Positions 11,245-23,852 of a DNA stretch of 64,000 nucleotides are shown piece by piece. This DNA is from Proteles cristata cristata (Eukaryota; Chordata; Mammalia; Carnivora; Hyaenidae). The notes under the pieces were generated by a model. It was not told the DNA's origin, searched no databases, and was given only the letters and a program-made list of their open reading frames with translations. Where the stretch lies: contig JAESUZ010005169.1 in assembly GCA_017311185.1 (NCBI GenBank), forward strand, positions 795,001 to 859,000. Direction: 5' to 3'. The stretch's first letter is position 1, and each line of letters opens with the position of its first letter. Both the position numbers and the translations under genes were made by a program.

Positions 11245-11710
11245 GATGATCACAATCTTCCCTTCCATCCTGCAGGTCCTCTGCAATATGACTTTGTATC
11301 TCTTCCCATTAAGAGGTAGTAGAATCTGTTTCCCTCCTCTACCCCCTCACCTCTGCCCCCTTTGATATGGGCTGGTTCTGCAACTTGCTTTGACTATCAC
11401 ATGCAGCTGAAGTATACGCAACATCCAGGACTAAATCTCGAAAGGACTTGAAGCTTTTCATTGCCTTTTTCAACTACTCCTATCAACAAGTCAGAAAGCA
11501 CCAGTTAGACTAGTAAGCGCCACCCTTCCAGCATCCAAGCTGGGCCTCTGCCTAGCCAATTCATCAGCTGAATGTATCCACAGGAGTGAACCCTAGCATG
11601 ATAGACAGAAACAGAATGTATAGAATCATGGGAAATAATTATTGTTTTAAACCACTAGGTTTGGGTATAATGTGTTACATGGCATTAGGCAGCTACAACA
11701 AAACACAGAG
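11245..11710 (+). repeat. MLT1-like (MaLR) solitary LTR
   Basis: The 3' end GGGAAATAATTATTGTTTTAAACCACTAGGTTTGGGTATAATGTGTTACATGGCATTAGGCAGCTACAACA matches in order the MLT1 LTR end ('ttgttttaagccactaagttttggggtggtttgttacgcagcaatagataac'). Upstream, GGGCTGGTTCTGCAACTTGC and AGCGCCACCCTTCCAGCATCCAAGC fit the LTR body. No internal retroviral sequence is attached, so it is a solitary, ancient LTR. Confidence 0.8.
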
Positions 11711-12334
11711 CGGTGTGGCAATTATAATACCTGATATTAAAAATTACCAAATAGCCCTGGTTTGGTGCTCTGACAGCTTTTTCCTTAGGTCAGTGAATCA
11801 GATGATGACTGAAATGGAGGTAGGAAAGGAAAAGCTACACCACAAGTTGTTGAGGCTCTGAACATCAGAGCTGAGGATCTAGAAATTGCTTCTCTTAAAA
11901 TCAATTCATATCCTAGTACTTAGAAATTATTTATGCATATCCCATCTGAGGACCACTGTGCCAGCTTGAAGGGCATGATAATATACTCTATAGAACAGTG
12001 ATAAGGCATTTCTGAAGCAGGAGTAATAGAAAAGCAGCAGCATCTGAACTGTTTGATCATTTGAGTGGATGTCCTAAACTAGTCTTGAGAGAGGTCAGAA
12101 GTAGGAATTATGTTTTGGCAAATATAATTAGAAACAGAGGGGTAGAAGCACAAGCATATATGATTTTACTCACAGATTTACTCCATCTTGGTTAGCTGAT
12201 GTTGGTAGCACGATGAATATAATGGCTGTCCTTCTCAGGGTAATGTTGTAGGCAACATGAGGTCTTCAGTTGCAGGTATATTATAGAAAACATTACCGTC
12301 ACTTGATAAACCATTTGATCATAAGTTATATATT
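11711..12334. other. Unique sequence, nothing recognised
   Basis: A 91-codon frame (11586-11861) begins in the LTR and runs into this stretch without any recognisable domain. No other signal seen. Confidence 0.45.
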
Positions 12335-12510
12335 ACTTTAATATCTCAAAATAGTCCATACTATGGCATTCTCACTATTTCATAAGTGAGAAGAATTAGA
12401 AAGTTTAAAATAACTTATCCAAGAAAGCATAGTCAGTGACTAAGGTGGATTTTAATCCCAATTTTATATGATGCCAATGTCATGTTCATGCCACTGTAAG
12501 TAGAACATTG
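12335..12510 (-). repeat. MIR fragment
   Basis: Antisense MIR order: TTCTCACTATTTCATAAGTGAGAAGAATTAGAAAGTTTAAAATAACTTATCCAAGAAAGCATAGTCAGTGACTAAGGTGGATTTTAATCCC, matching 'cattttacagatgaggaaactgaggctcagagaggttaagtaacttgcccaaggtcacacagctagtaagtggcagagccgggattcgaaccc' in diverged form. Confidence 0.82.
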
Positions 12511-13814
12511 GATTCATTCACTTCTGGGTTCTTACCAGGTAGAAAACCTATCTTTATGCCAAGGTGGATGATGTGTCAGTATCATGAGCATATGGTGCTG
12601 TGCAAGGTCAGTTAAGGACAAGTAACTATAGGCTGGCTGTATTGGAGAAGGTTTATGGAGGATGCATGGCCTGAAGTAAATTGTCTAAAATGCATAAAAG
12701 TGGCTAAAAGGAAAGGCATATGGACAATTCAGACAAAGTAATGGGGTAAGGAAAAACATAAAGCAGAAATTAGCCTTGCTTCTAGAAGATTCATTGAGAA
12801 TACTGGACTGACTAGAAAAAGAACGCATAAAAGAAAGAATGAGGTTGTGTTTGACATACTAACACCGATTATAGAAGATCTTGAAAGCCAGGCACTTAAA
12901 ATAACGTAAACTGAGAGGAAAATTTTACAACTGAAACATTAATGATATTTGTCCAACAGATACTGAGAAAAATATTTTTTCCCCGAAGACCTCAAGGAAC
13001 ATTTCATTCCAAAATTTTATTTCCACATTGACTCTAAGGATAGTACACAATATGTAACAACATCAATTTCCAATATTTTATACCCGCACATATAAATACA
13101 CACATACACATATATAAACATATATATGACACAGATAGGATTTCTGTTCTTGAAGCAGTGGGGTTTCTCCTGTACCTTTAAGCAGCTGAACAAGTGATAT
13201 CAGCCAAGGGAATTCAAGGTAAAATAAAAATAGAATGCAGCCCAAAAGAAATCATGGATTGAAGAGAAAGAAGCTAAGTAAGAGTGTAGGAGGTCTCAGA
13301 CAAACACCAGGGCATGGAGAAGAAAGAACTGCAACAAAAGACAAGAAAGAATCAACAGGTAGCAGCACTGAGAGCAGCTAAGGAGAACTCAGAGAAAGGC
13401 CAAAATGATTACTGCTCCAAAGCAAAGAGACATATTAATGTATTTTTTTTTCTTTTTTAAAAATCTCTTTTTAAGTCTGAATCTTCCAAGATTAATATGG
13501 GGAGAAACAGCACACTGGTCTGACTTTTGTGGATAAAGCTTTAGATCTTAAATGATGAAGATATTTTCCTTTGTCGTTTTACGTTTTGAAAGCTATAAAA
13601 AAATTCCTATTTTAAAGGACTTATTGTCTTGTCTTTGCAAAGGGAAGAATAGGTTCCCTTTGCACTGCCTTTCTGAAAAACAGAGGATAAAAGAGCAGAA
13701 AGTAGCCTCAAAAGGTTACTCTGTCTCCTGCAGAAGCAACAATGAAGTCCCTAAAAATTTGTCTTTCTCTGCACCACTCCTTCTTCCCACAGATTGTAAT
13801 AGCATCCATTAATT
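12511..13814. other. Unique sequence with a small AT/AC simple repeat
   Basis: An imperfect CACATA/TATATA repeat lies at about 13086-13130. A T-rich run is at 13440-13465. The 86-codon frame at 13552-13812 shows no domain, and its last codons enter the MIR fragment. No gene is supported. Confidence 0.45.
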
Positions 13815-13985
13815 GAACAACTGGTTTGTACCAGGCACCTTGCATATCATTTAATTCTCACCATTGCCCTGCAATGCACATTATATTCCTGTTTAACTTT
13901 AGAGATTTAATAGGGCAAGATAAATAGCTAAGGTTTGTAGCAGAACAAAGATTGAATCCAGTGGCACCAGTTTTCCATTGTCACA
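13815..13985 (-). repeat. MIR fragment
   Basis: Antisense MIR: AACTGGTTTGTACCAGGCACCTTGCATATCATTTAATTCTCACCATTGCCCTGCAATG, then the degraded 'tagctaaggtttgtagcagaacaaagattgaatccag' segment that corresponds to the reversed 5' half. Confidence 0.8.
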
Positions 13986-15231
13986 TTGACTCCACACAAA
14001 GTGGCCCAGCCATTTTCAGGGTTCCTTAAGGTTTCTGTGTCCTCATGTTCTGCCATTCCTGTCCTCCCAGCTCCACTTTCCATTCTGGCAGGAATAAGAC
14101 ATCTATGGTATGCACATTTTGGTAATATAAATTGTGTGATTACCTCTATGCATGTTACCTGTGTTTTAACACTGTGAATTTGGAGACTCTTTGTTGGCTG
14201 GAATTTTAAGTTTTAACCTTAAAATTTCTTAACCATCCTCATATTGAAAAATCCTCAGGGATGGGCTTTCTGGATACTCCCTCGGTTACCTTTTGAGCCT
14301 TTAATTACTCTTTAGACCAAGGTTAACAAAGCTGTTTTAAACCATATCTATTTGGACCTACAGAGTTGTTCTTGCAGGTGGAAGCCTGTCCTTGAAGAGC
14401 TGTTGTCAGACTGTCCATCTAGCTGACAGCATCTTCAAGCTGGTACAGGTCCTGGATCTGCTTCCTTTTCTATCAGAATTCCTTTCTACTTTCAGAGTTG
14501 ACCTAGAAAATGGAACTGGTGTTCTTATAAGTATTTGACCCCTCCCATCACACTGTAAACTACATAGGACTTATTACAGTCTGCCTTGTTTGAAAGTTAG
14601 CAGTTATTTGTTAATCGATGAGCTCTTTGCATGCCTGGCAACACTATCAGTCTTCTTAAGATTTCTGAACCCTGCCTAAATCATTTAGGGAATGGGTATC
14701 TGAGTGTACAGTAATTTTTCAATCCTATCGTATGAACTATGGAAATTCCAATGATTTTATAAACTCCCAGGAGATTTTAGTTGTATAGTCTTCTTTCCTT
14801 CCCTTCTCTGTTTTGATTATCTCTTCTCAGTTAAGTCACCATTTGTCACGGCAGTGTATACTCTCTGCTTCTACCCTTTTCTAAGATTAACCAAAGCCAC
14901 CACTGACACAAGATATTTAGTTATATTCAGCCAAATACTTCTGAAATTTTGCACTCAGAGAAAGGGAACTAAATTCCTGAATAATAGAGCAGAACATTAT
15001 ATTATCCAAATCCTGTTTCTAAAGCTTCAACCCCTCCCACCACCCCAGATCTCTTCCTTTGTCATCTTTTCTTGGGATCCTTCACTTTTGCCATCTTGCT
15101 CCCATTCCAAATTCTTCCTTTTTTCTTCTTAATTTCTTCACCACTTCCTTCTTAATCTTCTTTTTCAGGTATAATCACTTCTTCTCTCCCAGGCATCTTG
15201 TTTAAGGATATGTCAAAATTTTAAAAGCAAT
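13986..15231. other. Mostly unique sequence; weak L2-like patch at 14535-14665
   Basis: CACACTGTAAACTACATAGGACTTATTACAGTCTGCCTTG, followed by GATGAGCTCTTTGCATGCCTGGCA, resembles a decayed sense L2 3' region, but I am not sure. A pyrimidine-rich strand at 15050-15190 gives a 92-codon Ser/Phe/Leu-rich chance frame. No gene supported. Confidence 0.4.
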
Positions 15232-15290
15232 GATAATGAATGAATGAATAAATAAATAAGTAAATACATACATACATAAATTCATATTTA
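15232..15290. repeat. (AATG/AATA/ACAT)n compound microsatellite
   Basis: TGAATGAATGAATAAATAAATAAGTAAATACATACATACATAAAT: three tetranucleotide phases in a row, each 2-4 units. Confidence 0.9.
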
Positions 15291-15994
15291 ATAAAAATTG
15301 ATAAAATAATAATTGAGAATAATTTTCATGCCCTTTGTTTCACTTTTCTGCTTTCCCTACTCCTTCTTGGACTGGCTTCCTACAAATAAGAGTTCATCAA
15401 ATGATTTAGAATGATGCTCCATAAACATAAAAATATGTTCTTTCAAATAATATACAGTTATATTGAGAAATATTATATATGTACAAATTGTGATATATGT
15501 ACATGTATTATATATTATATATGTACATGTATATCAAAATGTAAATTAATTAGATATTTCAATTTCTAAAGTGGATTAAATTTTAATTAAAGGAACATTT
15601 AAGCTATTAATAAAAGGAAATGTGCAACTAAGAAAAACCAGAAAAGATGAAACCTAAATATTTCCCAAAATTGTTTTTATTACTTAAAAATATAAATGTT
15701 TGTCAAATGAATTGGTGAAATGGTTTATTCTCATATTTTAATTTATGTGTTTTGATTCCCAGTGAATATTCTTTCAAGAATATTGAAAATTTATATTCCT
15801 TCTTTTGTAACTTTTCTATTTTTAATTATTTTAAATGGACATTCAAAAATTTTAATTGATTATTAATAGTTTTCTATATTTAAGAATATTAATTCACTGG
15901 CAGCCATGTATATTTATGCATTACTTTCATGTTAGTTTCCTCTATGTGGGCATATAGTTAAATCTATTCAGTATTTTTTCTTTATAAACATGAT
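15291..15994. other. Very AT-rich sequence with palindromic ATATGTACAT motifs
   Basis: Between about 15465 and 15535 the self-complementary word ATGTACAT recurs within TATATA runs, giving local hairpin potential. The remainder is AT-rich with no frame or repeat family that I recognise. Confidence 0.5.
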
Positions 15995-16215
15995 GGTAAT
16001 AATATTTATTGAGTGCTTTATATTAGTCAAACACTTTGCAAAGTGCTTTACATTCATCTTTTCCTTTAATTTTTTTTTAACAACTCACTGATGAGAGTCC
16101 TAACATTATCCCTGATTTACAAGAGGCAAATTATGGCTCAGAAGGGTTAAACAGCCTTTTTAAAGTTACATAGTTTGTCAGTAATGTTGACAGAATTAGA
16201 ATGGTGTAATATCTG
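15995..16215 (-). repeat. MIR, near full length
   Basis: Clear antisense MIR: TTATTGAGTGCTTTATATTAGTCAAACACTTTGCAAAGTGCTTTACATTCATC, then CCCTGATTTACAAGAGGCAAATTATGGCTCAGAAGGGTTAAACAGCC, then ACATAGTTTGTCAGTAATG. A short T-run at 16070-16080 interrupts it. Confidence 0.88.
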
Positions 16216-17251
16216 AAAGTATATTTGTAAGTACTATACAATATTGCCTATATAGTATCTATTTTATATCATTGCTTAAATAAGGTGTTCTTCATCCTGA
16301 GATGGTATATATAACTCTGTACATTTCCTTTTAGCTTTCTTTGGCTTGTATTTTAATTCAGATATTGAATCTATTTTATTTTCTATTGGTATAACTTGTG
16401 AGGTGTGTATCAACATTACTCAACAAATTATTTAGTGCAAGTGAACCAACTTTTTAGAAGAAAAAACATGTATCATTTATACATTGAAAAAATAGGAATT
16501 GATCAGAGACTTAAATAACATTAAAATGGAAATAGGTATGGTAAGATATTTCATGATCAGAGCTTGATGTAAGCTGAAACACATGATAAAAATGATACTG
16601 TAGAAAAAGAAAACTGTGGAAACCAACTTGAGTGATTCTCAGGGATGCATATTAACATTGGATAGTTAAATTGGGGCCTTGTCTTAAATGCAGCCTTTCC
16701 TGTAGCACTCTGATTAACCAAACACACTACTTGGAATCCATGGAATAATAGTTATTTCATGTTTATACTCAGAGCCCCAGAATGAAGTTTGAGGTAAACA
16801 TAAAATGTTTCTGTTACCTCCTCTCTCAATTACTCTGGGAAGAGCCTATTCCTATTTGACTAGTTTTAGGTAGAAAATATCCCAAAGAGTGACTTCCCAA
16901 GAGAAACACATTCTTTGGTAACAAGAAACAGAAAAAAAAGCTGTAGATTGAACAAAAACATTGTCCTAATATAATCTATGCAGAGATGAAAAATATAATT
17001 TTTATTTACAACCATGGTTAATCTTTAACACTAATTTTTATTTTGTCCTTTAGAGCCCTCCCAGCACAGTAAAATAAGTAACAACCTTTCCCATTTTACT
17101 CTTCTTTTTCTCTTATTTTCTAGATAAATAATCAAAGGTAATTTTGTGAGTAGGATCCTGAAAAGTTTGGTTGATTGTTTAAGCCCTGAGCATACCTCTC
17201 CCTCAGAACCTAAAATAAATATACCTCACTAATTCTAGGGGAATTCTTGGC
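16216..17251. other. Unique sequence, no gene seen
   Basis: GATTCTCAGGGATGCATATTAACATTGG at 16634-16661 faintly recalls a MER5-type hAT element, but terminal repeats are not visible. No open frames or other signals seen. Confidence 0.4.
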
Positions 17252-17471
17252 TTTTTTTTTTTTTTAATGTTTATTTATTTATTTGTTTTTGAGAGAGAGA
17301 GCCAGAGTGCAAGCGGGAGGGGCAGAGAGAGAGTATGACACAGAATCCGAAGCAGGCTCCAGGCTCTGATCTGTCAGCACAGAGCCCACACGGGCCTCAA
17401 GCTTAAGAGCCATGAGATCATGACCTGAACCAAAGTCAGACACTTAAGTGACTGAGCCACCCAGGCACCCC
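17252..17471 (-). repeat. Feliform CAN-type SINE, full length
   Basis: Reversed A-tail (T-run 17252-17265 then AATGTTTATTTATTTATTTG), GA-rich body, CAGGCTCCAGGCTCTGATCTGTCAGCACAGAGCCC, decayed B box, and head GAGCCACCCAGGCACCCC ending at 17471. A TSD is not convincing (only TGGC shared). Confidence 0.94.
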
Positions 17472-18416
17472 TGGCACATTTTTAAATTTGGCTCTGCAAA
17501 GTCACAGTTGGCCCTCCCAGATGCAGTGACAGCTTTCAAATTCATGGCAACCGTAAGAAACACAAATTTGCACTCATGCATGGCTTTATAGACCAAGAAA
17601 AGGGATCTGTGTTAAATAAAAAGAAAAATATCACTCACTGAGGCAATTTTTGTTGGGCTGGCCTAAAGGAGGACATATTTCCATTAGTCACCATTTCTTG
17701 TGAGGAATTTTTTTATTTTACCTAATATTTTCTATTGTAGTTAGATTTTATTTGTTTCAATTGGCTGTAGATAGAAAGGCAATGAAATCATCAAAATAAT
17801 TGTGAGCAACTTAGTTATTATGATTTATGGTTCAGAAAGCCTGTTCTGTCATCTTAGGGTGTCCATGAGCTATTGTCACAATCATTAATGAGAACAAGTT
17901 TTATAATGACAGTTATCTCTTCTAGCCATTTAGAAGCATTGCAGTGTGTGATAGGGCACTAGAAAGAGGAAGTCTTTTTAGTGAGAAGAAGGGAATTAAG
18001 TGAAAGAAAAATGAAAATATTTATACTTTAGTAGGCGGATTCTCACTTAAAAAATTTTAACTGGAAGTTGACATGGCAATAGAGCAGAACCCTCAAATCT
18101 TAGTTATCTCTATTTGGACCACCTTTAGGTTTCTATGGGAAGGGGCAGCAAGAGGTAGAGTATGGATCTTCATGTGTTTATCAATGTAATTGGCCACAGG
18201 GAGATGACACAACTTTGAAATGTTTATTCCCTGGTTCTGTGTAGCTACATTGCCAGTTTCTTTAAAGGAATATGTTATTTTCATGCTACTTTGGCTTCAA
18301 TGACATGATTCTTTTTTTCTAGGATCAAAATTCTTTTAAGAAGAAAAATCTAGGAGTTACTTTATGCATAGAATTAAAGACATGGGATCATAATGAGAAA
18401 TAAAATTGAATGTTGA
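17472..18416. other. Unique sequence, nothing recognised
   Basis: A 63-codon antisense frame (18093-18284) has no recognisable domain. No repeat family or RNA gene seen. Confidence 0.45.
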
Positions 18417-18465
18417 AATGGATGGATGGGTGGGTGGATGGATGGATAAATGGATAGATGAATAG
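18417..18465 (+). repeat. (GGAT)n microsatellite
   Basis: About ten GGAT/GGGT/AGAT units, mildly degenerate: ATGGATGGATGGGTGGGTGG then ATGGATGGATAAATGGATAG. Confidence 0.95.
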
Positions 18466-18764
18466 GAAAATGCCTATGCTTGTAAGATATCATAATATCT
18501 TATACCTTTTTTTTTTTTTAATCTCAACCTACATTTATGGGCAGTTATTTCCTGGATGAATCCCTGAGATTCAGAAAATTCTATTGGAAGATAAAATTTT
18601 ATTTTTAGACTTTAGGATTTAACTACTAATGAAATGAAGAGAACCAATATTCTAATATTGATGTTCTATACATATCTGTGTTAACATAAGTACAATTATA
18701 GATTTTGAACTGCTTTTAATTGTCTTAAGAATGGCATTGAATATTATCATTTACACATGATGTA
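18466..18764. other. Unique AT-rich sequence
   Basis: A T12 run lies at 18508-18519; nothing else recognised. Confidence 0.45.
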
Positions 18765-18990
18765 GAGTCAAACAGAATGGGTTCAGAGTCTGTCTCTTCC
18801 ACTTATTTACATGTGAACTTGGACATGTTAATTTATCCTCCTGATGCTGTTTTTTTTTTTACTATAATAGATAAAATACCTAGTAGAAATCAAAAGTAAG
18901 TGAAATAACACATATAAAACTCTGAATGCAATGCCTACCTGAGAGCAACTACATGATCATTTTACTAGTTATAAATAATTTTTAAAAAAC
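18765..18990 (+). repeat. MIR, near full length
   Basis: Sense order: AGAGTCAAACAGAATGGGTTCAGAGTCTGTCTCTTCCACTTATTTACATGTGAACTTGGACATGTTAATTTATCC, then AATAGATAAAATACC, AGTGAAATAACACATATAAAACTCTGAATGCAATGCCTACC. All MIR landmarks are present though diverged; a T-run at 18849-18860 is inserted. Confidence 0.85.
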
Positions 18991-20529
18991 ATGTAGTAGG
19001 AGACCATACAATCTATATTTGGTACATGCTGCATATTAAACAACCATGAGGCCACTCATTCTCTTATGAAACTCATGAAATTGTTGATATATTTGCTTTT
19101 AGCCTCCTTCGATTGAAGTTCAGTTTAGTGGGTTTGAATAGGAGAGTCCTTTTGAATAGGAGGACTAAACGGGATAGGTCTCAAAGTTAAATTTCATGAT
19201 CAAATTTCTAAAGATCACTGCTAAAATGATGGTTGTGATAATTCTACTGGATTCTATGATTTAATTAAGTTCAGGCATTGTGATACTTCATTTTCTATTG
19301 TCCGTTTTTTCCCTCTGATTACTTCATATACTTTCCCCCCATCTGCACCCCTCAGCTATACCTCATATATCTTGAACTGTGCAACACAGTTGATCATATA
19401 GTATCTGTGGTCAATGTAAATTGACTAACTAATTGATGGTACCCTCTTTCTATCTTGCTTTAGGGAAGAACTCTCCACAATCTTGTACCCAGGAGGGAGT
19501 ATTACTTCATCATGTAACACAGGACATGGAAACATCTGTTTGCTTAGCTACAGTAATCTTCAAGAACATACATACACTTAAGTATCCCACTGCTATTACC
19601 TGGTAATGGAAAAAGGGCCTCCTGATCTCAGGTCTTCTGTTCTGAATTAAAAACAAAAACAAAAACAAATAATTTCCTCCTCTCCTAAAACAATAACAAA
19701 AGCTCAGATAACAATAACAGAGAAGCTCAGATCTGATCATGAATCTCTTATAGTATACAGATCGGCTTATGAACCCTAGAAGGTTCTTCTCTATAACTCA
19801 AGTTAGATTTAATAGAAATGCCAGACTCTGATTTGGCCTTCAATAAATATGTTAGATTGAGTGGACTGTGCCTAATCCCCAGATTTTTAGAACTGGAATG
19901 GAGGATTCTCTTATCTTTAACTTTTACCTAGTTCTTTGTTCTCTTATAAGAGTTTTTTTCCCCATTTAATTTAATTTGCTGGGTGAAGGAGAGATAGTTT
20001 TTAGGAAGAGGGTTAATGTATGTCCCCCATATGTAGGTAATCAAAGGTAAGAGAAATATAAATATATTTGACTGCCCCATGGTTTTTATTAAAACATATT
20101 TCTCCTAGAGATTTTTTTAGAATGTCTAGAACCATATATAACAAAATAAACTTGGGCTACTATAACTAACAGAAACATAATTATGAAACTAGAACTGACA
20201 GAGTTCTAGAATAAAGAAGAAAATTGCATAATTATTTTTTTTCTATCTTGAAGATCTTTTGTATGTGAGTAAAGAAAAATTATAACCTCCATTGGTTATG
20301 TCAGTATAAGATGGTGTTTACTGATAGGTTTGAAACTCAGAAGCAGGAAAACAACCCTACAGGATATTCTGATAAGGTATGGAAAAATCCTTTTGTAGAA
20401 GCAATGAAGTGACTGTTTTTCTTCTGAAGTTCAGAAAACGACTTGCAGGGGACTTTGACAGTTAAATAGTCTAAGACTTTGAGTAGATAATGAAAAATTG
20501 CCTGCTTACATTGTAAGAGTAGCAATGAG
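18991..20529. other. Unique sequence, no gene seen
   Basis: Short AAAAAC repeats lie at about 19649-19671. CAATAAATATGTTAGATTGAGT at 19841 may be a small L2/MIR tail scrap. The antisense frames at 19510-19740 and 20337-20561 carry no domain; the second starts inside the neighbouring dinucleotide repeat. Confidence 0.42.
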
Positions 20530-20574
20530 GTGTGTGTGTGTGTGTGTGTGTGTGCACGCACGCGCGCATGTGTG
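20530..20574 (+). repeat. (GT)n followed by GCAC/GCGC alternating tract
   Basis: About 12 GT units run into GCACGCACGCGCGCATGTGTG. The tract alternates purine and pyrimidine throughout and holds the only GC-rich alternating run of this kind in the window. Confidence 0.95.
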
Positions 20575-21324
20575 GCTTTTGGGGGTAGAAAAGGACTAGG
20601 ATGACTAAGGAAAACATCTTAACCATTGAACAAAATTAATACAATTTTTATCACCTTCAGTTTCCTACAGACTGCAAGAAATGACTGGATAAAAAGTCAC
20701 TGTATCTCTATAGAACAGAGAAAAGCAATACTAGGCCCTGGTGAATTATTAGATATGGTTGAGTAGAACCGATTTCATATAGCTCTTAATATATACTCCT
20801 CTGTCGCAGGATTTCTAGCAGATTCTATAAATGTAATGCATAAAGTGAGCCAAGAAGATTTGTTGAGAATAAGAGAGAATATAGGGTAGAGAATAATTAG
20901 GCTTATTTGAAAATTAATTTAGATCAAACATATATTGTCTGGCTCCAAATTAAATAAACCTAGAGAACAGGTTTGCTGACAAAATTCTGTAAGTTATATT
21001 AGAATCTGTCCATGTCACACGGCACTTACTGAGAAAGTTCCAGCCAGGTCAATATGCTGCTCTTACCTTCACCTACAGGTTATGGATTTAAAACATATTT
21101 TTTTGAGTAGATAAAAATGAGTTATTCTTAAATCCTTTTTACTGTCGCAAACTCCAGTCAGATTCCTAATCACCCTTCATCGATATATCTTGGCTTGACC
21201 TCTGAGACTTTAGTGTATCTTATCAGTAAGAATAGATTCTCATCCCATTATTTACTTTGAATCTTGAAACCTATGTGGGTGGTTATTGTTTAAATAGTTT
21301 ATTTAAATTATACTCTGTAGTATT
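20575..21324. other. Unique sequence, nothing recognised
   Basis: No open frame, repeat family or RNA gene that I can support. Confidence 0.45.
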
Positions 21325-22229
21325 GGTTTCAGGAGTAGAACCCAATGATTTATCACTTACATATAACATCTAGTGCCCATCCCAACAAGTGCCCTCCTAA
21401 ATGCCCATAACCTATTTAGCCCATTTTTACCTCCATTTCTTACCTCCCCTCCAGCAACCCTCAGTTCTCTGTATTTAAGAGTCTTATGGTTTGTCTCCCT
21501 CTTTCTTTTTGTCTTATTTTTCCTTCCTTTTCCCCTATGTTCATCTGTTTTGTTTCTTAAATTTCACATATGAGTGAGATCTTATGATATTTGTCTTTCT
21601 CTCGACTTATTTTGCTTAGCACAATAAATTCTAGTTCCATCCACGTTGACACAAATGTTAAGATTTCATTCTTTTTGACTCCTAAGTTATATTCCATTGT
21701 GTATATATACCATGTTTCCTTTATCCATTTGTCAGTAGATGGACATTTGGGCTCTTTCCATAATTTGACTATTGTTGATAGTGCTTCTATAAACATTGGG
21801 GTACATGTGCCCATTCAAATCAGCATTTATGTATCCTTTGGATAAATACCTAGTAGCACAATTGCTAGGTCATAGGGTAGTTATGTTTTTAATTGTTTTG
21901 AGGAGCCTTTGTACTGTTCTCCAAAGTGGCTGGACTAGTTTGCATTCCCACCATCAGTACAAAAGTGTTCCCCTTTCTCCACATCCTCTCCAACATCTGT
22001 TGTTTCCTGGGTAGTTCATTTTAGCCATTCTTACAAGTATGAGATAGTATCTAATTGTGGTTTTTATTTGTATTTCCCTGATGATGAGTGATGTTGAGCA
22101 TTTTTTCATGTGTCTGTTAGCCAGCTGGATTGGAAATGTGTTTATTCATGTCTTCTGCGCATTTCTACATTGGATTATTTGGGGTTTTTTTGGGTGTTGA
22201 GTTTGTTAAGTTCTTTGTAGATTTTGAAT
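21325..22229 (-). mobile_element. L1: Older 5'-truncated LINE-1 3' end
   Basis: Antisense L1: the 3' UTR starts near TTTCAGGAGTAGAACCCAATG, then AACATCTAGTGCCCATCCCAAC, and the ORF2 end runs to about 22229 (GTTTGTTAAGTTCTTTGTAG). Compared with the copy at 9.2 kb it is shorter at the 5' end, carries more substitutions and indels, and has no A-tail or clear TSD. The frame at 21557-21814 preserves the segments KLWKEPKCPSTDKWIK and YTMEYN of the ORF2 C-terminus; it is otherwise broken and no longer coding. Confidence 0.92.
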
Positions 22230-23099
22230 ATGTTGTTGTTGTTTTTTGAAGCCTGTGTATTTCTAACTATTGCCTGCCTGCCTACTGCCTCTGACTCTGT
22301 CCTTAAATCAAATTCCAAACTCACTGGGTGTGGTTCATTCTCATGGTTGGCCCATTTATTTTTTCTTTTCATCTTTACCTAGAAATCTTCAACTGGAGAT
22401 CACAGATGTGCCACTTTGACAAAGTGGAATACATAAATAATTTTAGGTAAACTAATATCCTATAATAGACACTTCTGTTGTGCTACTAACTTTTATCCAA
22501 ACACATCATTAATATTCTCCATCTAATCTTTTGCTTATACTGTCCAGCTGCTGAAAAATACTCTTAACTTCCAAGTTCCTTATCTTCTTTCTTCATCTCT
22601 ATTCCACCTATCTCTCTCCCTTCTTTACTTTATTCTCTTCTCCCCACTTTTGGAGATACACTATTCCATGCACCCTACTACTTTGTGCTGATTTTATTGT
22701 AAATGTACCATCTGGACCTATAGATGTTTCTAGTGAACAAGACGTAGCAGTTATGGAGATGACACCAACCCACAAAAATTGTGGTCACTGAAAAATACAA
22801 TCTGAGTTCTTGATGGCATAGTTAGACCTACTATTGGCTCTTGTTATGGAAGAGTAACAAGAATGCTATTTATTTTAACCAATCATGTGTTTTCCATTAA
22901 TTTCAGCCAAATTCATTTCTAACTGATAAAATTCATTAAATATTGTTGAATGGATGCATAAATGATGAATATAGGCTTGTCCATTGCTAGCTTCAGTTCC
23001 CAGTAAGATTTCTTCTATAAACAATGTATTTTGTTTTATAGCATTCTATATACAATTATTACTGAGTCTTCTATGCATATGTGCTATCTCATCAAAATG
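22230..23099. other. Unique sequence, nothing recognised
   Basis: A (TTG)n patch lies at 22231-22245 next to the L1 boundary. No other signal. Confidence 0.45.
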
Positions 23100-23225
23100 A
23101 ATTATAGACTCTTTAGAGGCAGAGGATGTTACTCTTTTTATCTCCACTAGATCAGTACATCATAAGAGCTTGATGATTATGATGATAATGATGGTGATGA
23201 GGCTGATAAAGATAATAGCAATAAA
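23100..23225 (+). repeat. L2-like 3' end with (GAT)n tail
   Basis: TAGACTCTTTAGAGGCAGAGGATGTTACTC parallels the L2 3' end ('tagactgtaagctccttgagggcagggac'). It passes into GATTATGATGATAATGATGGTGATG, a short GAT-rich tail where L2 elements carry a tandem 3' repeat. Decayed and only tentatively assigned. Confidence 0.5.
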
Positions 23226-23852
23226 ACACCTGCAGCAAAAAAGAATATAAGTCTACTGTCAACTGCTCACTTACTTCAAGCCATGACTGGCTACATTCTG
23301 TTTTCAAGTAAAACCATTATGAAAAACATTGGAGTTTGTTGAAATTATAACAACAGTAGTTGACCTTAAATTTGCCACTGCCTTAGTCTCATGGTGATGA
23401 GATCTTTGAATAAGGTTTCTGATGGATACCAGCTTTGTTATGGCCCTCAAACCCACAAATGTGCCCATACAAACTTACAGACAGCCCAGTGATTCTCAGG
23501 GAGAACAACAGTTAGTCTGAGCTGAATTTATTACTAGCACAGTCTGTTCTCTTAATTAAAGGGTCTTTACGCTCAGTTTTGCTAGCAAAAATATGGTATT
23601 TCCCTTCCTGCCCTCCCCAGTCTATTTAAGGTCATTCTGCCCTGGATAAAATAAAAATGATTAACAGTGGATTCAGAAATGTAGGAAGGTGAGAGGACTT
23701 CCTCACTGAAATGTGCCAGGGAAACCAGAATGTTTTTACAATCACTGTCTGTTGAAAAATATAGTATGCTTTCCCCATCACTCTTTATTAGTCTACCACC
23801 CATTATGTCACAGCTCCTTCACTGGCAAATAGTTCTTAACTAGGTTAATGAG
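23226..23852. other. Unique sequence, nothing recognised
   Basis: An antisense frame of 73 codons (23582-23803) has no domain. No repeat family seen. Confidence 0.45.
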
